From Dysgonamonadaceae bacterium (GTDB taxonomy: Bacteria; Bacteroidota; Bacteroidia; Bacteroidales; Dysgonomonadaceae): a stretch of 64,000 bases of DNA. The stretch's first letter is position 1. Each line of letters opens with the position of its first letter. Made by a program: the position numbers and the translations under genes. The stretch is from contig JAIRUA010000028.1 of NCBI GenBank assembly GCA_031254645.1, positions 124,001 to 188,000 of the forward strand, read 5' to 3'. Positions 44,412 through 51,191 of this stretch are shown here, in pieces. Under the pieces are notes generated by a model. That model was not told the DNA's origin. It searched no databases and worked only from the letters and a program-made list of their open reading frames with translations.

Positions 44412-44729
44412 TTATTGTTTTTTAGTCCAAGTTCCCAGCTGTAGCAACATTAGCATTTTTACACTATTTGGAATGATAGCATTTACAAATGTTGCTGTAA
44501 TTGGATTGTTAAACATTTTTTTAGACGCTGACTTCATATCTTCTTTGCTATCCCAATGTTGTATCATAATCCACTCCTCTGTTTTATCGTTATAAAGCAA
44601 TTCGGTATCAATAAATCCGAGTTGCTGTGAATGGAAATTCTTTTCAAGTCCATCGACAATACTGATAAACTCTTCTTTGGCAATGTCTTCTGTTATTTTG
44701 AATGTTACAATTTCTGTCGCGATACGCAT
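44412..44729 (-). CDS. ABM-like (dimeric alpha-beta barrel) small protein
   Basis: A 105-residue protein with the ferredoxin-like pattern of antibiotic-biosynthesis-monooxygenase (ABM) domains: EIVTFKITEDIAKEEFISIV, then DTELLYNDKTEEWIMIQHWD, then a helix. ABM proteins oxidise aromatic compounds without cofactor or degrade haem, but many have no known function. First gene of the VOC cluster, behind a TAACTTTG -7 box at 44763-44770 (minus). Confidence 0.6.
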   Translation of the reverse strand: MRIATEIVTFKITEDIAKEEFISIVDGLEKNFHSQQLGFIDTELLYNDKTEEWIMIQHWDSKEDMKSASKKMFNNPITATFVNAIIPNSVKMLMLLQLGTWTKKQ

Positions 44730-44762
44730 AAATTTATTTTTTATTGCTTAGTGATTTTTCTG

Positions 44763-44770
44763 CAAAGTTA
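44763..44770 (-). promoter_or_regulatory. Candidate -7 box of VOC/ABM cluster
   Basis: TAACTTTG on the minus strand, 33 bp upstream of the ATG at 44729. The -33 position has no TTTG. Confidence 0.45.
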
Positions 44771-44807
44771 CACGATAAAATCAGCTCGTCTTGCATAAAA
44801 AACGACA

Positions 44808-45308
44808 TTATTGGGCGAAAGACTTGTCTCGCTCCGTTGTCTCGTTTTCAACAAAGGATTTGATAAACGGAATGGATTTGTCTGTTACCAAAAACATAAA
44901 ACCGCTGTATCTGCATTTTTGAAAACGCTCGCTGCCAATCGTAACGTCGTAACCGCCGCATTTTAGACTACATTCGTTATAAACCAGCCGTTTGCAAACG
45001 GTAGCATCTGCAATAGATTGAACCATTTCTTCGGGCAATGTGTTTAAAAAATCGAGATATTTGTAGGCATTTTCGCCATAAATACGAACAATTATTCCTT
45101 GTTTTCTGAATACAAAGTTAAGAAGTACTTTCTTCGATTTTGTGTGTTTGTAGGAAGCCAAAAGTCCGCTTTTTTTCTCTTCGAATGTTACTTTACAACC
45201 GTTGTTCAGCAAGTAGTTGTGTAAACCTTGCACAAAAGGTTGATTGTTTGTATCTACCGCTTGTAAGAATTGTTCAAAATTTATTTTTGTCTTCATTTGA
45301 TTTTTCAA
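44808..45308 (-). CDS. Hypothetical protein
   Basis: A 166-residue soluble protein with no signal peptide or membrane segment; I do not recognise the family. It has an N-terminal helix (INFEQFLQAVDTNNQPFVQG), a beta-rich middle (VLLNFVFRKQGIIVRIYGEN) and Cys residues at VCKRLVYNECSLKCGG and FQKCRY that could bind metal. A second ATG is four codons in (MKTKINF). It overlaps the GNAT gene by four bases, so the pair is translated together. AT-rich like its neighbours. Confidence 0.6.
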   Translation of the reverse strand: MKNQMKTKINFEQFLQAVDTNNQPFVQGLHNYLLNNGCKVTFEEKKSGLLASYKHTKSKKVLLNFVFRKQGIIVRIYGENAYKYLDFLNTLPEEMVQSIADATVCKRLVYNECSLKCGGYDVTIGSERFQKCRYSGFMFLVTDKSIPFIKSFVENETTERDKSFAQ

Positions 45309-45838
45309 TATAATTTTTTTCGATAATCATCTTCCCTAACTTGTACAAATCCATTGCTTAATAGCGTTTTAACTGAGGCGATGTTTTTTTCGGAAGGATC
45401 AGACGCAATTTCTTTTCCGCCTATTTCGATAATTTTCTCTTCGAGTCTTTGAATAACAATTTTGCCGATTCCTTTGTTCAAATATTCTTCTTCGCCAATC
45501 AGAAAACCAATTTCGTAGGTGTGATTTTTTTCCGGAATGTCGCCATATAAATCAGCACCGTCGTAGTTATAGTTTTCTTCTTGTATATCTTTCAAGAAAA
45601 AACAGTCGGCATAAAGGCAATAGCCAATTTTTTTGTCGTTGTGATAGACAATGAAGTGCGACAGGAAATGGAATTTTCCGTTTCTTTCGTTGATTTCATT
45701 GAGCCACGCTTCTCGCTCTTCTTCGCCGTTGGGACAGAACCATTTGTAAATGTATTCTTTGTTGAGCCACGTAGAGAAGAGTGCTATATCTTCTTCGAGT
45801 AGTGGTTTTAACACGATTTCGTTTTTATTTATTGCCAT
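45305..45838 (-). CDS. GNAT-family N-acetyltransferase
   Basis: The ATG at 45838 starts MAINKNEIVLKPLLEEDIAL, the normal beginning of this fold; the frame extends 24 residues upstream through the promoter-like region and is not used. The 177-residue product has the acetyl-CoA site (EIGFLIGEEEYLNKGIGKIV) and the C-terminal NIASVKTLLSNGFVQ. It resembles the AAC(6')-type aminoglycoside and related acetyltransferases, in the region KWFCPNGEEE and FFLKDI, but the substrate is uncertain. Confidence 0.78.
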   Translation of the reverse strand: MAINKNEIVLKPLLEEDIALFSTWLNKEYIYKWFCPNGEEEREAWLNEINERNGKFHFLSHFIVYHNDKKIGYCLYADCFFLKDIQEENYNYDGADLYGDIPEKNHTYEIGFLIGEEEYLNKGIGKIVIQRLEEKIIEIGGKEIASDPSEKNIASVKTLLSNGFVQVREDDYRKKLY

Positions 45839-45876
45839 AATCATTCTCTTATCGTTTGCGTTGTTATTTTTCGATA

Positions 45877-45884
45877 CAAAATTA
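45877..45884 (-). promoter_or_regulatory. Candidate -7 box of GNAT gene
   Basis: TAATTTTG on the minus strand, about 38 bp upstream of the ATG at 45838. This supports the shorter start. Confidence 0.4.
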
Positions 45885-45946
45885 CTTGATAAAATTGGGT
45901 TAGGATGCATAAAAAATCGACATTTTTCAGGGAAATGAGGTTAATA

Positions 45947-47905
45947 TTAAAACTTCATTTTTTGTATTCTTACAGCATTCAAAATAGCCAACAACGCTAC
46001 GCCGACATCGGCAAAAACTGCTTCCCACATTGTAGCCAAACCACTTGCTCCCAGTATCAGTATAATACCTTTTACCCCAAGTGCCAATGTGATATTTTGC
46101 CAAACGATTTTTTTTGTTTGCTTCCCTATGTTGATTGCCACAGGTATTTTACTCGGCTTATCGTCTTGAATAACTACATCAGCGGTTTCAATGGTGGCAT
46201 CGCTGCCTAAACCGCCCATTGCAATACCTACATCGCTCAATGCTATAACGGGTGCATCGTTTACGCCATCGCCAACGAATGCAACAGTTTCATTTTTCGC
46301 TTTGATTTCTTTTATTTTGTTTACCTTGTCTTCAGGCAAAAGGTCGCCGAAAGCGTTGTCGATTCCCAATTTTTCGGTAACAGATTGTACGATTGAAGAT
46401 TTATCGCCACTTAGCATTGTGGTTTTGATATTGAGCGATTTAAGTTTGTCAATCGTCATTTTGGCATCTTCTTTTATGCTGTCGGCAATAGTAATATAAC
46501 CTACAAATTTTTTATCGTATGCTATGGCAATTACTGTGTAAACAATATTGTTCGGATTTATATCGTAAGTGATAGAGAATTTGTCCATTAATTTGAAATT
46601 TCCAACTAATAACTCTTTACCGTTTATGTCCGCTTTTAGTCCGTATCCCGAAATTTCTTCTATATTTTGTAGTGAAATATCGCTGTTTACCGCATCTGCG
46701 TATTGCCGAATGGCAGTGGCTATGGGGTGGCTGCTGTGGCTTTCCAACGCATTAACCACTTGCAGAATTTCATTTTTGTTAAATTCGCTATCGAAAACAA
46801 CTTCCTGTACTTTGAAGACACCTTCGGTCATTGTGCCTGTTTTATCCATTACCACGTTTTGAATGTTGGCGAGCGCATCTAAAAAATTACTTCCTTTGAA
46901 CAAAATGCCGTTGCGACTTGCCGCACCAATACCGCCGAAATAACCCAACGGAATGGATATTACCAACGCACAAGGACAGGAAATTACCAAAAATATCAAT
47001 GCTCTATATAGCCAATCGGTAAATTGATAATCGGCTATAAAAAAATAAGGTAAGAAGCAAATGGCTACGGCTAAAAACACAACAACGGGAGTGTATATTT
47101 TTGCAAATTTGCGAAAAAACAGTTCTGTTGGTGCTTTTTGCGAAGCGGCATTTTGCACCAATTCTAAAATTCGGCTCAATTTGCTATCGCTGTAAGCCGT
47201 AGTGACTTGCACTTGCGAAACTGTGTTGAGGTTTATCATTCCTGCCAAAACCGTGTCGTTTTTCGCTTTCGAGTCGGGTTTGCTTTCGCCTGTGAGTGCG
47301 GCGGTGTTGAATGACGCTTTTTCGGACAATAATACGCCGTCTAATCCCAACTTTTCGCCTGATTTGAGTTGGATAATTTCGCCAATATCTACCGTTTCGG
47401 CTTTTACAGTTTGCAGTTGATTGTTTCGTAAAACGGTAACTGTGTCCGGGCGTTGGTCAAGTAGTGATTTTATGTTTGACTTTGCTCTTTTTACTGCCAA
47501 TGTTTGGAATACTTCGCCAACGGCGTAAAATAGCATAACTGCCACGCCTTCGGGATATTCGCCAATGGCAAATGCGCCGATTGTAGCAATGCTCATTAGG
47601 AAGAATTCGGAAAAAATTTCGCCTTTGACGATGCTCTCTATCGCTTCTTTCAGTACAGGAAAACCAACAGGGATATAGGCAATTATATACCACGCAATGT
47701 GCAACCAATCGGTAAACCATTCGGGTTTTAAACAATGGTCGAAATAAAGACCACCGAGCAACAACACAAATGATACAATGCTTGGAATAAACATTTTTGT
47801 TGAACTTTCGGTTGAGTCGTGGCTGTGGTCGTCATTGCATTTACAACTGATAGTCTCCGAATTTACCTTTCCCTGCGTGGAATCGATTTTTTTAACTTCT
47901 TTCAT
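45947..47905 (-). CDS. Zinc/cadmium/lead-type P1B ATPase
   Basis: A 652-residue P-type ATPase with the metal site SCPCALV in helix 6, the phosphorylation motif DKTGT, the SSHPIA motif (HP) and the hinge GDGVNDAP. The N-terminus is short and carries CKCNDDHSHD instead of a full HMA domain. The layout is of the ZntA/CadA group, which pumps Zn2+, Cd2+ or Pb2+ out of the cytoplasm. The gene follows a Fur-family regulator by 79 bp; a small palindrome and a -7 box lie between them. Copper transport is less likely, as no extra Cys/His copper motifs are seen. Confidence 0.88.
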   Translation of the reverse strand: MKEVKKIDSTQGKVNSETISCKCNDDHSHDSTESSTKMFIPSIVSFVLLLGGLYFDHCLKPEWFTDWLHIAWYIIAYIPVGFPVLKEAIESIVKGEIFSEFFLMSIATIGAFAIGEYPEGVAVMLFYAVGEVFQTLAVKRAKSNIKSLLDQRPDTVTVLRNNQLQTVKAETVDIGEIIQLKSGEKLGLDGVLLSEKASFNTAALTGESKPDSKAKNDTVLAGMINLNTVSQVQVTTAYSDSKLSRILELVQNAASQKAPTELFFRKFAKIYTPVVVFLAVAICFLPYFFIADYQFTDWLYRALIFLVISCPCALVISIPLGYFGGIGAASRNGILFKGSNFLDALANIQNVVMDKTGTMTEGVFKVQEVVFDSEFNKNEILQVVNALESHSSHPIATAIRQYADAVNSDISLQNIEEISGYGLKADINGKELLVGNFKLMDKFSITYDINPNNIVYTVIAIAYDKKFVGYITIADSIKEDAKMTIDKLKSLNIKTTMLSGDKSSIVQSVTEKLGIDNAFGDLLPEDKVNKIKEIKAKNETVAFVGDGVNDAPVIALSDVGIAMGGLGSDATIETADVVIQDDKPSKIPVAINIGKQTKKIVWQNITLALGVKGIILILGASGLATMWEAVFADVGVALLAILNAVRIQKMKF

Positions 47906-47946
47906 AATGATTGATAGTTTATGATTGTTTGTTTAAAATTTCGCTA

Positions 47947-47954
47947 CAAAGGTA
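47947..47954 (-). promoter_or_regulatory. Candidate -7 box of P-type ATPase gene
   Basis: TACCTTTG on the minus strand, 42 bp upstream of the ATG at 47905. Confidence 0.5.
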
Positions 47955-47967
47955 AATCGTAATCAAG

Positions 47968-47982
47968 TGCAATGGTGTTGCA
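47968..47982. promoter_or_regulatory. Fur/Zur-like palindrome before the ATPase gene
   Basis: TGCAATGGTGTTGCA has perfect 5-bp arms (TGCAA/TTGCA) around TGGTG, placed about 14 bp upstream of the -7 box, near the -33 region. The adjacent gene encodes a Fur-family regulator, so autoregulation or control of the pump is plausible. Motif identity is inferred. Confidence 0.5.
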
Positions 47983-47984
47983 TT

Positions 47985-48416
47985 TTATCGCTTTGAAGTA
48001 CAATTTGGACAAATTCCTTTGATTGTAACTTCGATTTTGTGGATTTCGTAGTTTTGGGCGGTAGTTAGATTTTTGCGAATGATGTACGAAAAATCGTTGG
48101 TACAGGTTATTGTTTTGCAGTATTCACAAATGAAGTGTGGGTGTTCGTCGCAATGTTCTGCGCCGATACAACTATCGGTACAAAGTCCGTAAACTGCACC
48201 GGTGTGAAGCGTATCGACCATGTGTGCAATTCTTTTTCTCACAAAAGTTTGCAAAGTGCGATAAATGGTAACGCGGTCGGCAGGATATAAAATGGCTTCT
48301 ATCTCAGACAAAGAAAGGAGTTTTCGCGCAATGCGCAATTGCTCCAACACCAACATACGCATAGGGGTTGGTTTGATTTGATACTTTTCCAGTATTTCGA
48401 TAATTTGATAATTCAT
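47985..48416 (-). CDS. Fur-family metalloregulator (Zur-like)
   Basis: A 143-residue Fur-family protein: winged helix with RVTIYRTLQTFVRK recognition region, HTGAVYGLC, the HPHFICEYC segment, and two structural-zinc pairs Cys97-x-x-Cys100 and Cys136-x-x-Cys139. Residues DHPHF-type ligands for the regulatory metal are visible as EHPHF. It acts as a metal-dependent DNA-binding repressor. It sits upstream of the P-type ATPase and a palindrome TGCAATGGTGTTGCA, so a zinc-type regulator is the best guess (Zur/Per/Nur not excluded). A TATTTTTG -7 box is at 48440-48447 (minus). Confidence 0.85.
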   Translation of the reverse strand: MNYQIIEILEKYQIKPTPMRMLVLEQLRIARKLLSLSEIEAILYPADRVTIYRTLQTFVRKRIAHMVDTLHTGAVYGLCTDSCIGAEHCDEHPHFICEYCKTITCTNDFSYIIRKNLTTAQNYEIHKIEVTIKGICPNCTSKR

Positions 48417-48439
48417 TGTTGTTTTCTGATTTTCAGCAG

Positions 48440-48447
48440 CAAAAATA
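48440..48447 (-). promoter_or_regulatory. Candidate -7 box of Fur-family gene
   Basis: TATTTTTG on the minus strand, 24 bp upstream of the ATG at 48416. Confidence 0.4.
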
Positions 48448-48488
48448 CAAAAAAAATTGTATGAAAAATCAACATTTTGAGGGAGAAT

Positions 48489-48517
48489 GGAGAATAGCTC
48501 GAAGAGCTAAATCTCCG
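48489..48517. repeat. Palindrome between lhr 3' part and fur-type gene
   Basis: The segment GGAGAATAGCTC GAA GAGCTAAATCTCC forms an imperfect inverted repeat. No U-tract follows on either strand, so it looks like a small dispersed palindrome. Confidence 0.45.
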
Positions 48518-48554
48518 TAACCGAAGGCGAGCGAATCGTTGCCTGCGGAAAACA

Positions 48555-50045
48555 CTACCTATACAATACATAATCCAACATAACCCTCATAAATCCTGCA
48601 TCACTCAACGCTTGCGTTGCTGTTTCGGGAAATTGTTTCACAGTTATACGGTGCAATGCGGGGAAAATATTTCGTTTTTTAAATGCTTCGGAAAAGACGA
48701 TAAGTGTCTCTGTGAGTATATTTTCGTCGAATATTCGCAAAGTATGTCCTTTCCGTTCAAATACGGCTACAGGGATACCTTTTTTCAACGCAACGGCAGT
48801 GCCGGGAACACTTGTGAATTGTTTTTCAGGGTCGTAAGATAAGATTTTGCCCCATACTTGATTTGGATCGGTCGCAGCGAGCCAAACGATTTTATCGGCA
48901 GGGTGTTCTAATTCGTGCCTAACCGATATATACGCATTTTCGCGGATATATTGTGCACCGGACAGACCTTCAACAAAATAGCCACGCCATACGCGACCTG
49001 TATATTCCCACACGCGCAGGTGCTCCAACGCCGCTGACCAAGAGATATCCAACAACGACGCGGCGGTTTCGCGAGAAAGTAAACCGATTTTATCGAATGC
49101 GCGATTCAATTTTTCTTCCACGCTTCGAGGTTTCAATGGGCGGCGAATATCCCAACGTCCGGATTTTGCGGCTGCTGTTTGCATTGCCAACTTGCGGCGA
49201 CCTATGTATTTTTCGATTTTATCGCGTTCCAACCATATCCGTATTGGTGTGAAACTGTCGGCGTGTACGAGCCCTTTTTCCATTAGCGAAAAGAGGATTT
49301 CTTGCATTTCTGCTTCGTCTTTTCCTGCTGCGAATGCCGAAATAAAAGACGCGCCGCGTTTTTGTAGAAACTGCATTACGGATTGTTCGTCAGGGGTTAG
49401 TACGTCATTGCGGGCTTGACCCGCAATTCCCTGAATTTCCGCAGCCTCTTGATTTGGGGATTGCGGGTTAAGCCCGCAATGACGCAGTGCGATTGCGTCT
49501 GTGTCCGCGTCCCAGTCCACATCGGCATAACTGTGAAAAGACAAGCCGTCGTTGCTTAAATGCCAAAATACTTCGCCACTTGCAAGTAATCTGTCCAACA
49601 ATTCGGGTCGATAGCCGTTTACACGGGTGGGTAATAATTGCGTTTCCCACTGGTTGGCAGGAAAAGGGCGGTCTGTCAGTTTTTCAATTGCTTGTTTTAA
49701 TTGTTCTTCGGGTGGTGCGAGTGTGCGGATACATCCTGCCATTAATGCGGCAAAGTGAGAAGACGGCATTGTTTGCACTTGTCGTCTTTCGGAAATAGTG
49801 GCGCGGCGAGCGCGTTCGTAAAGTTCGGCGTGATAATACAAATCTGCTTCTACGATTGCGCTACCTTGTTCAAGTAAGAATTCTAAAACCGCGTGTGCTT
49901 CGTCTTTCGACCAAAAATAGCGTTCGGCTACTTGTGCAACGTCCATTGCTCCGCGATAGCGGAGGGCGCGGCGGACAATGTTTTGACGGGCTTCGAGGGT
50001 TTCGTTAGTTGGTTGCACGGTAATTTCGTTTAATTGATTTGCCAA
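48555..50045 (-). CDS. lhr: Lhr-type helicase, C-terminal part (split gene)
   Basis: A 496-residue protein that corresponds to the C-terminal third of Lhr/Ski2-like helicases: winged-helix repeats from ETLEARQNIVRRALRYRGAM, AERYFWSKDEAHAVLEFLLE, through the HISKLW-type middle KSGRWDIRRPLKPRSVEEKL to the final region. It contains no helicase motifs itself. The N-terminal part lies at 51192-53981, with a Fic gene between. The first codons MANQLNEIT overlap the last 16 bases of fic, so the start codon is borrowed from fic. A palindromic element at 49404-49483 adds about 26 in-frame residues. Whether it complements the other half in trans or is decaying is unknown. Confidence 0.72.
   Translation of the reverse strand: MANQLNEITVQPTNETLEARQNIVRRALRYRGAMDVAQVAERYFWSKDEAHAVLEFLLEQGSAIVEADLYYHAELYERARRATISERRQVQTMPSSHFAALMAGCIRTLAPPEEQLKQAIEKLTDRPFPANQWETQLLPTRVNGYRPELLDRLLASGEVFWHLSNDGLSFHSYADVDWDADTDAIALRHCGLNPQSPNQEAAEIQGIAGQARNDVLTPDEQSVMQFLQKRGASFISAFAAGKDEAEMQEILFSLMEKGLVHADSFTPIRIWLERDKIEKYIGRRKLAMQTAAAKSGRWDIRRPLKPRSVEEKLNRAFDKIGLLSRETAASLLDISWSAALEHLRVWEYTGRVWRGYFVEGLSGAQYIRENAYISVRHELEHPADKIVWLAATDPNQVWGKILSYDPEKQFTSVPGTAVALKKGIPVAVFERKGHTLRIFDENILTETLIVFSEAFKKRNIFPALHRITVKQFPETATQALSDAGFMRVMLDYVLYR
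49404..49483. repeat. 80-bp palindromic element inserted in the Lhr C-terminal gene
   Basis: The arms 49404-49430 (GTCATTGCGGGCTTGACCCG...) and 49458-49483 are complementary over about 26 bases with two differences, with a 27-base loop. It is in frame and open, encoding CGLNPQSPNQEAAEIQGIAG plus QARNDV. I recall this arm as a dispersed bacterial palindrome; inside a gene it resembles Rickettsia-type palindromic insertions. Confidence 0.85.
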
Positions 50046-51136
50046 TGCCCTGTTTTGTCGGAACCTATGCGAGAGATAATGCCTGCATCTTTTAATTTTT
50101 TTATTCTTCGTTTTGCAGTAGCAATTCCGATATTCAATTTTATTCTTATTTCCTCAGCCGTAATACTCTTATTCTCGTTTATTAATTCGAGCACAACATC
50201 ATTTGCAGTGTCATTTTTTATTTTTACAGTATCACATACAGTATCATTCGTTGCTTTTACAGTATCAATCTCACCTGAATTCGGAACAAAATCTATATGT
50301 AATTCTCTATTTTTCAAAATATTATTTTCACCCAACATTAAGTTTTCCAAAAACCTAACCACATACTTGTTTGTAGCAACAATATTCTTTTGCAGGTTTT
50401 TGTAATTTGCTCGTACAAGTGTATTCCGGAAATACCACGAATGTTGGGCAAACAATTCATTACTAATATTTTTGTAGCCAAGTTTATGCAAATATTTTAT
50501 CAGAAAAACAGCTGTAGTACGTGTATTTCCTTCGCCAAAAGGATGGATTTGCCACAGATAGACTGTAAAGTTGGCTAAATGTTCGATAATTTGCTGTTGG
50601 CTAAGTCCTTTGAAATTGAATTCTCTTTCTTGTTCAATATCGTATTTTATTGCCGTTTTCAATGTTTCGGCAGGTGCATAAAGAACAGTATCGCCATCGA
50701 GTACCCATTCGCCCTTTGTGATATTATAATCGCGTATTTTTCCTGCAAATTTATATATTCCGGTAAAAAGTCGTCTATGTATATTTTGATATTCATCGGG
50801 CGAAAAGAGAAAAGTTTTTTCCGACAATATTTCGGCAATTCGAGCCGACACTTTATCGGCTTCTTCGGTACGATTGTTATCTTCTCCATTTTTAACGGAT
50901 TGCGATTTGTAATAGGCATCAATGCGATTTTTTACTTCCTCGAAAGTAATGTCGCCTTCAATGTTTTCAATGGCGGTTTGAATGAGATATTCGGACGGTT
51001 TTAAGCCATCGACTTGTTGTAAACCGATAGCGGTTTGCCAAATTTCGCCCTTTTCTTTTTTGCCGGGTTCAACTTGACGTATGTATTCGTCGAAATGGTG
51101 GAAAGACGAGGGAATATGTTGAGTTGAGGGCATCAT
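50030..51136 (-). CDS. Fic-domain protein (AMP-transferase family)
   Basis: A 368-residue protein with the catalytic motif HPFGEGNTR (198-206). A leading region with IWQTAIGLQQVDGLKPSEYL and IENIEGDITFEEVKNRIDAY resembles the VbhA-like antitoxin/inhibitory helix seen in many Fic proteins. The C-terminal 70 residues form a winged-helix (SITAEEIRIKLNIGIATAKR). Fic proteins transfer AMP, or other nucleotides, to Tyr/Ser/Thr of target proteins. The composition is lower in GC than the lhr halves around it, consistent with acquisition. A TATCTTTG box is at 51172-51179 (minus). Its location inside the lhr reading frame is discussed in the findings. Confidence 0.85.
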   Translation of the reverse strand: MMPSTQHIPSSFHHFDEYIRQVEPGKKEKGEIWQTAIGLQQVDGLKPSEYLIQTAIENIEGDITFEEVKNRIDAYYKSQSVKNGEDNNRTEEADKVSARIAEILSEKTFLFSPDEYQNIHRRLFTGIYKFAGKIRDYNITKGEWVLDGDTVLYAPAETLKTAIKYDIEQEREFNFKGLSQQQIIEHLANFTVYLWQIHPFGEGNTRTTAVFLIKYLHKLGYKNISNELFAQHSWYFRNTLVRANYKNLQKNIVATNKYVVRFLENLMLGENNILKNRELHIDFVPNSGEIDTVKATNDTVCDTVKIKNDTANDVVLELINENKSITAEEIRIKLNIGIATAKRRIKKLKDAGIISRIGSDKTGHWQIN

Positions 51137-51171
51137 TTATTTTCCTGTTTTTAATTCTGTATTTTAAACAT

Positions 51172-51179
51172 CAAAGATA
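51172..51179 (-). promoter_or_regulatory. Candidate -7 box of fic gene
   Basis: TATCTTTG on the minus strand, 36 bp upstream of the ATG at 51136 and right after the stop of the Lhr N-terminal part. Confidence 0.45.
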
Positions 51180-51191
51180 CAACAAATTTTT

